8,621 nucleotides of DNA from NCBI GenBank assembly GCA_017483235.1, contig JAFULE010000007.1, forward strand, positions 1 to 8,621. The letters run 5' to 3'. The stretch is from Faecalibacterium sp. GTDB taxonomy: Bacteria > Bacillota > Clostridia > Oscillospirales > Ruminococcaceae. The notes beneath the pieces were generated by a model. The model made no database searches. It saw nothing but the letters and a program-made list of their open reading frames with translations, and was not told where the DNA came from. Shown here in pieces: positions 1 to 5,690 of this stretch. Each line of letters opens with the position of its first letter. Position 1 is the first letter of the stretch. The translations under genes and the position numbers were made by a program.

Positions 1-47
1 GCCCCGCGGTGCTTTCGCTGGTACAGCAGTTCTGCGAGGATGTATAA
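1..47 (+). CDS. 3' end of an unidentified plus-strand gene (partial)
   Basis: Reading from base 3, fourteen sense codons (PAVLSLVQQFCEDV) run into a TAA stop at 45-47. Ten of the fourteen codons end in G or C, which fits the coding style of the window. A perfect hairpin starts 7 nt after the stop, as expected at the end of a transcription unit. Too little is present to name a product. It converges on nrdG. The alternative is that this stretch is noncoding and the open frame is chance. Confidence 0.45.
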   Translation, partial: PAVLSLVQQFCEDV

Positions 48-53
48 CAAAAG

Positions 54-81
54 AGTCGCCGGCCCTTTGGGGCCGGCGACT
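54..81. terminator. Bidirectional intrinsic terminator between convergent genes
   Basis: A perfect 12-bp stem (AGTCGCCGGCCC at 54-65 pairing with 70-81) closes a 4-nt loop (66-69). On the minus strand it is followed by TCTTTTGTT, a reasonable U-tract for ending nrdG, whose stop lies 16 nt away. On the plus strand the following GCTGTTTGT is weaker but may still end the gene that stops at 47. Confidence 0.8.
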
Positions 82-97
82 GCTGTTTGTGCAAAAA

Positions 98-652
98 TCA
101 GTCCATAGTATGGGTGCTGAACACCGCTTTGTCCTGCCACAGGGTCACCTGCCCGGCGGCACGGGTTTTGGGCAGGTCGATCAGCCGCTGGTTGCTGCTG
201 CCCCGGAAGCGCAGGGTAATATCGTACAGTTCCTGTTCAAAGCGGCCGTCCACCAGCACGTCGAACAGGGCCAGCAGTTCGTCGGTCACCTCGCACCGGC
301 AGCGGAACGGCTCGGCACCGGTCAGCTGTTCGTAGGTATAGCCGGAATAGCACCACACCGTTTTGCCGGGGTACTGCTGTTTGAATGCCTGCACAAAGGG
401 CAGCAGGGCCCGCTGGTTGGCCGGTTCCATCGGTTCGCCCCCCAAAAGAGACAGACCGGTAACGTAGCCGGGGGCGCAGCTTTCCAGAATCTGCTGCTGC
501 ACCTCGGGGGTAAAGGGCTGGCCGTAGCCAAAGTCCCACGCAATCTCGTTGAAGCAGTTGGGGCAGCGGTGGGTGCAGCCCGAAACAAACAAGCTGGTGC
601 GCACGCCGGGGCCGTTGGCAATGTCGCAGTATTTGATGGTGGCGTAGTTCAT
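98..652 (-). CDS. nrdG: Anaerobic ribonucleoside-triphosphate reductase activating protein (radical SAM)
   Basis: NrdG is the radical SAM activase that uses a [4Fe-4S] cluster and S-adenosylmethionine to form the glycyl radical on the class III reductase NrdD. This lets the cell make dNTPs without oxygen; it acts in the cytoplasm. The 184-residue protein has an N-terminal NGPGVRTS segment (13-20), the cluster motif CTHRCPNC (Cys26, Cys30, Cys33), the SAM-binding GGEP (71-74), CYSGYTYE (101-108), and the family's C-terminal block LVDGRFEQEL...RFRGSSNQR (133-156). The length is normal. The ATG start is preceded by GGGAGG at good spacing. Unusually, no nrdD lies immediately upstream: the gene has its own promoter in a divergent spacer and appears monocistronic, so its partner must be elsewhere. 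Confidence 0.95.
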   Translation of the reverse strand: MNYATIKYCDIANGPGVRTSLFVSGCTHRCPNCFNEIAWDFGYGQPFTPEVQQQILESCAPGYVTGLSLLGGEPMEPANQRALLPFVQAFKQQYPGKTVWCYSGYTYEQLTGAEPFRCRCEVTDELLALFDVLVDGRFEQELYDITLRFRGSSNQRLIDLPKTRAAGQVTLWQDKAVFSTHTMD

Positions 653-687
653 AAAAGCCTCCCGGTTCTTGGTGTTGATGCCACATA

Positions 688-716
688 ACTATACCATATC
701 TTGTGGTTGGTGGCAA
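688..716 (-). promoter_or_regulatory. Sigma-70-type promoter for nrdG
   Basis: On the minus strand TTGCCA (711-716), a 17-nt spacer and TATAGT (688-693) form a near-consensus promoter, and TGG before the -10 gives it an extended -10. It lies about 35 nt before the nrdG start. A -35 alternative, TTGACC just upstream, would pair with TATGGT at 18 nt. Confidence 0.6.
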
Positions 717-809
717 GGTCAAAGGGGAAAAACCGGTTGAAGCAGGCAGCTGCGGCACCGGTGTAAAACTTTTTGTGAAAATATCGTCGAAATGCCCACC
801 AATTTTTTC

Positions 810-839
810 TTGCCAATACCCCCGTTTATATACGATAAT
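810..839 (+). promoter_or_regulatory. Probable promoter for the DUF1576 membrane protein gene
   Basis: TTGCCA (810-815), an 18-nt spacer and GATAAT (834-839) lie in an AT-rich stretch that contrasts with the GC-rich genes around it. The leader to the GTG start at 917 is about 70 nt. I see no convincing riboswitch or terminator fold in that leader. The whole divergent spacer (653-916) holds this promoter and the nrdG promoter. Confidence 0.5.
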
Positions 840-916
840 AAAAGAAGATTATTGCAAAACAAGAAAAATGGCCGATTGCGTCTGCCTGCCGGAGAAGGAA
901 AAAAGGAGAACACCCT

Positions 917-2227
917 GTGAAACGACTGCTCGCCTACCATCCCAACGACCCCGCGCAAGCCATCTACCGTATTTTACTTGCCACGGTGGCCCTGCTGCTT
1001 GGCTTTGGCCTTGTGGTGCAGGGCCCCGGCCCGGCCATTGCCGGGTTGTGGCGCATCTTTGTTTCGCCTGCGGCCCTGATCACCGATTATATTCAGGTGG
1101 GCGGCCTTGGCGGCGCCTTTTTGAATGCCGGCCTTGCCATGCTGCTGGCGGTGCTGCTTACCAAAGCGTCGGGCGCCCGGTTCGGCGGCCTTGCAGCGGC
1201 GGTGGCTTACATTGTGGCGGGCTTTGCCCTGTTTGGCAAAACCCTGCCCAACATGCTGCCCATCATTCTGGGCAGCTGGCTGTACGCCAGATTCCGCAAA
1301 GAGCCCTTCTCCAACCATGTGTATACCGCCCTGTTTGCCACCTGTCTGGGACCGGTGGTGTCCCATGCGGCGATCAATGCCCCCATTCTAAACACAGCGC
1401 TGCGGCTGGCGGTGGCACTGATGCTGGGGTTGATCATCGGCTTTGTGGTGCCGGCGGTGGCCGCTTTGATGGCCACGGTGCACAAGGGTATGCTGATTTT
1501 TAACGTCGGTCTTACCGCAGGCATGGTCAGCACCGCACTGGTGGCGATTCTGAAAAATTTCGGGTGGCAGTTCGGCGCGGTTTCCGACAGCTGGACCACC
1601 GGCAACGACCTGTTGCTGGGCATTGCCCTTGCGGTGCTGTTTGGGCTGCAGATCCTAACCGGCTTTGTGCTCAACGGCTATTCTTTCAAAGGGCTGGGCA
1701 AGCTGCGCAAGCATTCGGGCCAGTCGCCCAGCGATTTTACCCGGCTGGAGGGGCTGCCCGTTACCCTGATGAACATGGGCATTCTGGGCTTTATGATGAC
1801 CGCCTACGTGCTGGCAGTGGGCGGTGCGCTCAACGGCCCCACCATTGGCGGCATCCTGACCGTGTGCGGCTTTGGCGCGTTCTGCATGCACTACTATAAC
1901 GTCATCTGGCCCATTCTGGGCATTGTGCTGCTCAGCTTTGTTTCGGTGTGGAACCTCAACGAGCCGGGCATTCTGCTGGCGGTGCTGTTTGTGCCCTGCA
2001 TTGCCCCCATTGCAGGCAAGCATGGCCCGGTCTGGGGCATTGTTTCGGGTATGGTTCATGTGTCGCTGGTGCGCCAGACGGCGGTAAATTTCGGCTGGCT
2101 GAATTTGTACAACAACGGCTTTGCCGCCGGCCTGACCTGCATTGTGCTGCTGCCGGTGATCAATGTGGTGATCAAAGAACTGCAGCAGGCAAAGGAACAG
2201 AAAAGATTAGCAAATGAGACAAAATAA
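917..2227 (+). CDS. DUF1576-type polytopic membrane protein
   Basis: This 436-residue, very hydrophobic protein resembles the DUF1576 family of Firmicute membrane proteins, whose function is unknown to me. About ten membrane segments can be seen, for example near 18-36, 66-82, 90-107, 111-124, 160-186, 190-211, 231-252, 283-303, 308-342 and 350-366, with a basic C-terminal tail. It contains two related halves: GLGGAFLNAGL (63-73) matches GLPVTLMNMGI (279-289), NMLPIILG (112-119) matches NVIWPILG (328-335), and ALFATCLGPVVSH (138-150) matches VLFVPCIAPIAGKH (356-369). An internally repeated fold suggests a transporter or channel, but no substrate can be inferred. The start is GTG, chosen because AGGAG (904-908) lies 8 nt upstream. 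The next gene begins 66 nt downstream with its own promoter. Confidence 0.8.
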   Translation: MKRLLAYHPNDPAQAIYRILLATVALLLGFGLVVQGPGPAIAGLWRIFVSPAALITDYIQVGGLGGAFLNAGLAMLLAVLLTKASGARFGGLAAAVAYIVAGFALFGKTLPNMLPIILGSWLYARFRKEPFSNHVYTALFATCLGPVVSHAAINAPILNTALRLAVALMLGLIIGFVVPAVAALMATVHKGMLIFNVGLTAGMVSTALVAILKNFGWQFGAVSDSWTTGNDLLLGIALAVLFGLQILTGFVLNGYSFKGLGKLRKHSGQSPSDFTRLEGLPVTLMNMGILGFMMTAYVLAVGGALNGPTIGGILTVCGFGAFCMHYYNVIWPILGIVLLSFVSVWNLNEPGILLAVLFVPCIAPIAGKHGPVWGIVSGMVHVSLVRQTAVNFGWLNLYNNGFAAGLTCIVLLPVINVVIKELQQAKEQKRLANETK

Positions 2228-2231
2228 GGGG

Positions 2232-2260
2232 TTGACATTTGTGCAAAAAGGCGATAGAGT
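2232..2260 (+). promoter_or_regulatory. Promoter for the 161-residue protein gene
   Basis: A perfect -35 box TTGACA (2232-2237) is followed after 17 nt by TAGAGT (2255-2260), a 4/6 match to the -10 box. It starts only 5 nt after the stop codon of the preceding gene and 34 nt before the chosen start codon, so the next gene is probably transcribed on its own as well as by any read-through. Confidence 0.6.
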
Positions 2261-2293
2261 AAGCGGCGTACCAAACCAAAGGAGATGAAACAA

Positions 2294-2779
2294 ATGGCGA
2301 CAAGCCGTTTTGAGTTGATGAGCGAGAGCGAGCTGCTGACCGCGTTTGAGGAATATCAGCGCCGGCGCAGCGGCATTTATGCCGAGCCGGGTCTTTTCAC
2401 CGATGTGGTGGATCAGCTGGAAGCCCAGATGCCGCGTGACAAAGCCCGCCAGCTGGCCGGCAGCCAGCTGCTGTATACTATGGCCCAGAAGTGGTACCGC
2501 GAACAGCGCCCCGAAGGCAAACTGTTGGAGGTGGATGACGATGTGTGGGTCATCCAGTACGGTGAGGTGAAGATGGGGCGTGTGTCCCGCATCATCGAGC
2601 AGGGGCAAAGCGGCAAGGATTATGTCTACTGGATCCAGCCCTACGACGAGGATCTGGACGATGCCTACCCCGAAACACTGCTGGGCACCAAATTCTTTTT
2701 GACCGAGCTTGCAGCAAATCATTTTTTGCAGGCCTGTCAGGAGCATCTGACCGATGCCGAAGGCCACCCCCTGAACTGA
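2294..2779 (+). CDS. Hypothetical acidic protein, 161 residues
   Basis: I do not recognise this protein. It is soluble, with no signal peptide or membrane segment. Residues 8-70 look mainly helical (SESELLTAFEEYQRRR and a second helix near 36-70). Residues 76-120 look like beta strands (LLEVDDDVWVIQYGEVKMG, YVYWIQPYDEDLDDAY), and a last helix spans 136-152. It is rich in Asp and Glu, especially 81-83 and 118-123. The ATG at 2294 is preferred over an in-frame ATG at 2285, because AAAGGAG (2278-2284) abuts the earlier ATG but lies 9 nt from the later one. GC3 use matches the neighbours and the gene has its own promoter and a terminator, so it is very probably real. No function is proposed. Confidence 0.85.
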   Translation: MATSRFELMSESELLTAFEEYQRRRSGIYAEPGLFTDVVDQLEAQMPRDKARQLAGSQLLYTMAQKWYREQRPEGKLLEVDDDVWVIQYGEVKMGRVSRIIEQGQSGKDYVYWIQPYDEDLDDAYPETLLGTKFFLTELAANHFLQACQEHLTDAEGHPLN

Positions 2780-2790
2780 TCCGGTAAAAA

Positions 2791-2824
2791 AACACCCCCA
2801 AAGCGGTTTCGCTTTGGGGGTGTT
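2791..2824. terminator. Strong intrinsic terminator between convergent genes
   Basis: A perfect 15-bp stem (2791-2805 with 2810-2824, core CACCCCCAAAGCG) closes a GTTT loop. On the minus strand it runs into a tract of seven T residues, an ideal terminator for the DUF308 gene that stops 13 nt before it. On the plus strand the following bases (CTGCGTTTGG) are poorer in T, so it is less efficient there, but it also follows the stop of the 161-residue protein gene by 11 nt. Confidence 0.9.
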
Positions 2825-2836
2825 CTGCGTTTGGTG

Positions 2837-3526
2837 TTATGGGGCAGGCAGCGCCGGGGGCGGGGTTTCGGCTTCGGGATCGGGGGCCACCTCGCGGGCG
2901 GTGCCCTCTACCGTGGCGGCCACCACGCCGTCGCCGTCCAGATCGGTGCCGGTGGCCTGTTCCAGGGTTTGGTTCAGCTCGGGGTGCAGCTTCAGATAGG
3001 TGCGCACCGCAAGGCCGGTATACAGGCTGCTGATCAGGTTCAGCGCGCCTTCCAGAGTTAAGATCACGCCAATGGCCACCACCAGTGTCTGCATGGTGCC
3101 AAAGGGGTTGGCGATCATCAGAATACCCAGCGCAATGCTTAAAAGGCCCAGCAGTAAAAAGCTTTTCCAGTTTTTGTACTGGCAGCGGCGCAGCTCCAGC
3201 GCGTTTTGAATGCGGGTTACACTGTCAAACACCACAAACAGGCCGAACACGGTGGGCAGAAGGCTGATGATGATGTCGCTGCGCAGCAGCAGAAAACCGC
3301 CCACACCCACGCAGATAATACCGAAAATCAGGGTAAGCGGGGCGAAAAACAGTGCTTCGCGCTGGGTGAAATACCGCACCAGCTGCACCGCACCGCACAC
3401 CAGCACTGCGCCGCCAATGGTGTAGCAGACGGCGTTCAGGGTAACGTCGGGCGCGGCAATCAGAAAAACGCCCAGTGCAATATAAACGACGCTTAACATC
3501 AGGGTGTGCCATTTGATCTTTTTCAT
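2837..3526 (-). CDS. DUF308 / HdeD-like membrane protein
   Basis: This 229-residue membrane protein has six predicted helices (roughly 8-25, 33-52, 60-80, 85-101, 121-138 and 147-168) and the repeated GxxL/IxxG and SxxxIxxG pattern of DUF308/HdeD proteins. HdeD is linked to acid resistance in enterobacteria, but the role in Clostridia is not known. The C-terminal tail (about 180-229) is soluble, starts with a DLDGDGVV segment (195-202) resembling a calcium-loop fragment, and ends in a Pro/Glu/Ala-rich stretch. The frame stays open upstream of the chosen ATG, but that extension is Pro/Cys-rich and overlaps the MATE gene. The ATG at 3526 directly precedes the hydrophobic core, and AGGA lies 11 nt upstream. 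It follows the MATE gene by 28 nt, so the two are probably co-transcribed. Confidence 0.85.
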   Translation of the reverse strand: MKKIKWHTLMLSVVYIALGVFLIAAPDVTLNAVCYTIGGAVLVCGAVQLVRYFTQREALFFAPLTLIFGIICVGVGGFLLLRSDIIISLLPTVFGLFVVFDSVTRIQNALELRRCQYKNWKSFLLLGLLSIALGILMIANPFGTMQTLVVAIGVILTLEGALNLISSLYTGLAVRTYLKLHPELNQTLEQATGTDLDGDGVVAATVEGTAREVAPDPEAETPPPALPAP

Positions 3527-3554
3527 AACGCTGCACGTCCTTTTTTGGGGGGGA

Positions 3555-4958
3555 TCAGTCGGGTCGGTGGGCGGGGGCTTCGGCGTTGCCCAGCGGCAGA
3601 ATGATATTTTTATAGGTGCGGCGCATAAACAGCACCGACATGGCGGTACTGGCCAGCTCGGCAATGGGGAAGGCCAGCCACACCAGGGTCACATCGCCAA
3701 ACCGGCTGAGCAGAAATGCCACCGGCAGCAGCACCACGATCTGGCGGCTGAGCGAGGTGTACAGGCTGTTCATGCCCTGGCCCAGCGCCTGGAAGCTGGA
3801 ACCGAAGATGATGCACATGCCCGCCAGCAGGAAGGACCAGCTGATGGTGCGCAGCGCCGGCACGCCAATGGCCAGCATGGTTTCGTTGGCGGCAAACAGG
3901 CTCAGCAGGGTGTTGGGGGCAAACTGGAACAGCAAAAAGCCAGTGCCCATGATGATTTCGGCATACAGCACGCCCCACTTGATGGTGCTTACCACGCGGT
4001 CGGCCCGGCGGGCGCCGTAGTTGTAGCCGATGATGGGTACGATGCCGCTGTTCATGCCGAACAGGGGCATAAAGATGAAGCTTTGCAGCTTGAAATACAC
4101 GCCGAACACGGCCACCGCGGTGGCGGTAAAGCCCATCAGGATCTTGTTCAGGCCAAAGGTCATCACGCTGCCCACGCACTGCATGGCAATGCTGGGTGCA
4201 CCCACCTGATAAATGCGGCGGATGGTGGGCAGATGCGGGCGGAAATGGCTGAAATCCAGATGGATCTCGTGGTTGACCTTAAAGTTCAGGTAAACGCCCA
4301 GCCCGGCGCCCACAAACTGGCCGATGACGGTGGCAATGGCGGCGCCGCGCACCCCGCTGAACATCTCGCCCATATAGCCAAAGATGAAGATGGGGTCCAG
4401 AATGATGTTGGTCACTGCGCCGGCCAGCTGGGTGAGCATGGTGTATTTGGTTTTGCCGGTGCTGGCCAGCAGCTTTTCCATCATCAGGGTCATAAAAAAG
4501 CCCTGACTGAAAAAGCAGACGATAAAGGTATATTCTTCGCCCAGCCGGGCAATCTCGGGGTCGCTGGTCTGGGCGGCAAAGTAGGGCCGCACCAGCAGCA
4601 GGGCTGCCAGCATAAAGGCGGCGGCGCTGCACAGGGCCAGAAAAATGCCGTTGACAGCGGTTTTGTTTACCATGTCCTGATCTTTTTCGCCCAGCGATTT
4701 GCTCAGCAGGGCGTTCACGCCAACGGCGGTGCCGGCACCCACGGCGACCATGACGGTCTGCATCGAAAAGGCCAGCGACACGGCAGTCAGTGCATTTTCA
4801 CTGAGACGGGCTACAAAAATCGAGTCCACAACGTTGTACAACGCCTGCACCAGCATCGAAATCATCATCGGCACACTCAGCTGCAGGATCAGCTTGTTGA
4901 TCTTCATGGTGCCCATGATGTTTTCGGTGGGGGCGGCGGGCTTGGAAATGCTGCTCAT
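3555..4958 (-). CDS. MATE-family efflux transporter
   Basis: This 467-residue protein is a multidrug and toxic compound extrusion (MATE) antiporter, which uses a Na+ or H+ gradient to export small organic molecules across the cytoplasmic membrane. It has twelve membrane segments in two homologous halves. Recognisable blocks are PMMISMLVQALYNVVDSIFV (30-49), NIILDPIFIFGY (184-195), GAAIATVIGQ (205-214), PIIGYNYGA (308-316) and FGSSFQALGQG (385-395). The length is normal and complete. The start is ATG with GGAG 12 nt upstream, slightly far; M15 or M18 are alternatives. The substrate cannot be read from sequence. It lies 117 nt downstream of the cytidylate kinase-like gene, with a hairpin between them, and 28 nt upstream of the DUF308 gene. 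Confidence 0.95.
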   Translation of the reverse strand: MSSISKPAAPTENIMGTMKINKLILQLSVPMMISMLVQALYNVVDSIFVARLSENALTAVSLAFSMQTVMVAVGAGTAVGVNALLSKSLGEKDQDMVNKTAVNGIFLALCSAAAFMLAALLLVRPYFAAQTSDPEIARLGEEYTFIVCFFSQGFFMTLMMEKLLASTGKTKYTMLTQLAGAVTNIILDPIFIFGYMGEMFSGVRGAAIATVIGQFVGAGLGVYLNFKVNHEIHLDFSHFRPHLPTIRRIYQVGAPSIAMQCVGSVMTFGLNKILMGFTATAVAVFGVYFKLQSFIFMPLFGMNSGIVPIIGYNYGARRADRVVSTIKWGVLYAEIIMGTGFLLFQFAPNTLLSLFAANETMLAIGVPALRTISWSFLLAGMCIIFGSSFQALGQGMNSLYTSLSRQIVVLLPVAFLLSRFGDVTLVWLAFPIAELASTAMSVLFMRRTYKNIILPLGNAEAPAHRPD

Positions 4959-5003
4959 AGGGGTGGTGTTCTCCTTCTTATGCGGATGTTTTTACAGACC
5001 AAA

Positions 5004-5038
5004 GCGACCTGCCGCCATAAAGGGCCGCGGCAGGTCGC
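5004..5038 (-). terminator. Hairpin between kinase-like and MATE genes (weak terminator or attenuator)
   Basis: A perfect 12-bp GC-rich stem (5004-5015 with 5027-5038, GCGACCTGCCGC) closes an 11-nt loop. On the minus strand it is followed by TTTGGTCTGT, a poor U-tract, so termination is likely partial. It may lower expression of the MATE and DUF308 genes relative to the two upstream genes. I found no convincing promoter in the 117-nt gap (4959-5075) that would make MATE independent. Confidence 0.55.
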
Positions 5039-5075
5039 GGTTGGAATTTTGTTGGGTTAAATTGCGATTGGATGG

Positions 5076-5675
5076 TTACGGTTTGCTTTTGGCGGCGGCT
5101 GCATCCAAAATCATCTTGATGCATGCCTCTTCGCCCAGTGCGGCGTTCAGGCACAGGTCGTAGTTGTGGGCCTCGCCCCAGCGGTTCTGGGTGTAGTAGT
5201 TGTAATAGGCGGCGCGCTTTTTGTCGGTTTTGTTGATTTCGGCAACAATGTCCTTTTCGCTCTTGTCGGTGAACCAGGGGCTCTTTTTGGCCCATTCCAC
5301 ACGGAACTCCAGCGGGGCATGGATGAACACGCGCAGCACATCCGGATTTTCGCGCAGCACATAGTCGCCGCAGCGGCCCAGGATCAGGCAGCTTTCCTGC
5401 TCGGCCAGCTGCTTGATGATGCGGCTTTGCAGAATGAACACCTGATCGCCCAAAGGCAGATCGTTGCCCATGGTGTACAGGCTGTACAGCAGGCTGTGGG
5501 TGTGCTGCTTTTCACTGGCGGCAATGGCTTCCTCCGACAGGCCCGAATCCTTGGCGGCCATGGTGATCAGCTCTTTGTCGTACATCTTGATGCCCAGTTC
5601 CTTGGCGGCCTTTTCGGCAATCCAGAAGCCACCGGTGCAAAACTCGCGCCCGACCGTAATAATGCATTTACCCAT
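5076..5675 (-). CDS. Cytidylate kinase-like family protein (AAA/P-loop type)
   Basis: This 199-residue cytoplasmic protein belongs to the cytidylate kinase-like family (PF13189 type), related to NMP kinases but distinct from housekeeping Cmk. Typical blocks are ITVGREFCTGGFWIAEKAAK (6-25) with the downstream LGIKMYDKELI (27-37), LILGRCGDYVL (98-108), VLRVFIHAP (113-121), DKKRAAYYNYYT (151-162) and WGEAHNYDLCLN (166-177). Its nucleotide loop reads CTGGFWIA where I expect roughly GSGGREIG in the family, so the ligand may differ. The ATG at 5675 is preferred over a GTG at 5684, because AGGAG (5684-5688) overlaps the GTG but lies 8 nt from the ATG. It begins 15 nt after the stop of the C39-like gene, so the two are almost certainly co-transcribed. 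Substrate unknown; a regulatory kinase is as likely as a metabolic one. Confidence 0.85.
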   Translation of the reverse strand: MGKCIITVGREFCTGGFWIAEKAAKELGIKMYDKELITMAAKDSGLSEEAIAASEKQHTHSLLYSLYTMGNDLPLGDQVFILQSRIIKQLAEQESCLILGRCGDYVLRENPDVLRVFIHAPLEFRVEWAKKSPWFTDKSEKDIVAEINKTDKKRAAYYNYYTQNRWGEAHNYDLCLNAALGEEACIKMILDAAAAKSKP

Positions 5676-5690
5676 AATGTACACTCCTTT

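Noticed and set aside
89..688. A 199-codon plus-strand open frame opposite nrdG
   Set aside because: nrdG on the minus strand has all radical SAM motifs, and this frame crosses its promoter.
681..706. Possible NrdR box at the nrdG promoter (CCACA...TGTGG with an AT-rich centre)
   Set aside because: Only about half the positions match the NrdR consensus as I recall it, and there is no second box at the usual spacing.
841..916. Possible riboswitch or structured leader before the DUF1576 gene
   Set aside because: I found no stable stem or known aptamer core; the leader is short and mostly A-rich.
703..1503. A 266-codon plus-strand open frame crossing the spacer upstream of the DUF1576 gene
   Set aside because: It reads through promoters and the GC-rich gene in the wrong frame, giving a Cys/Arg/Gly-rich product without a family. 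The frame starting at 917 has a good ribosome binding site and clear membrane segments.
3504..5060. A 518-codon plus-strand open frame opposite the MATE gene
   Set aside because: Its product is rich in His, Gln, Gly and Ala with no recognisable family, and it is the mirror of an unmistakable MATE transporter.
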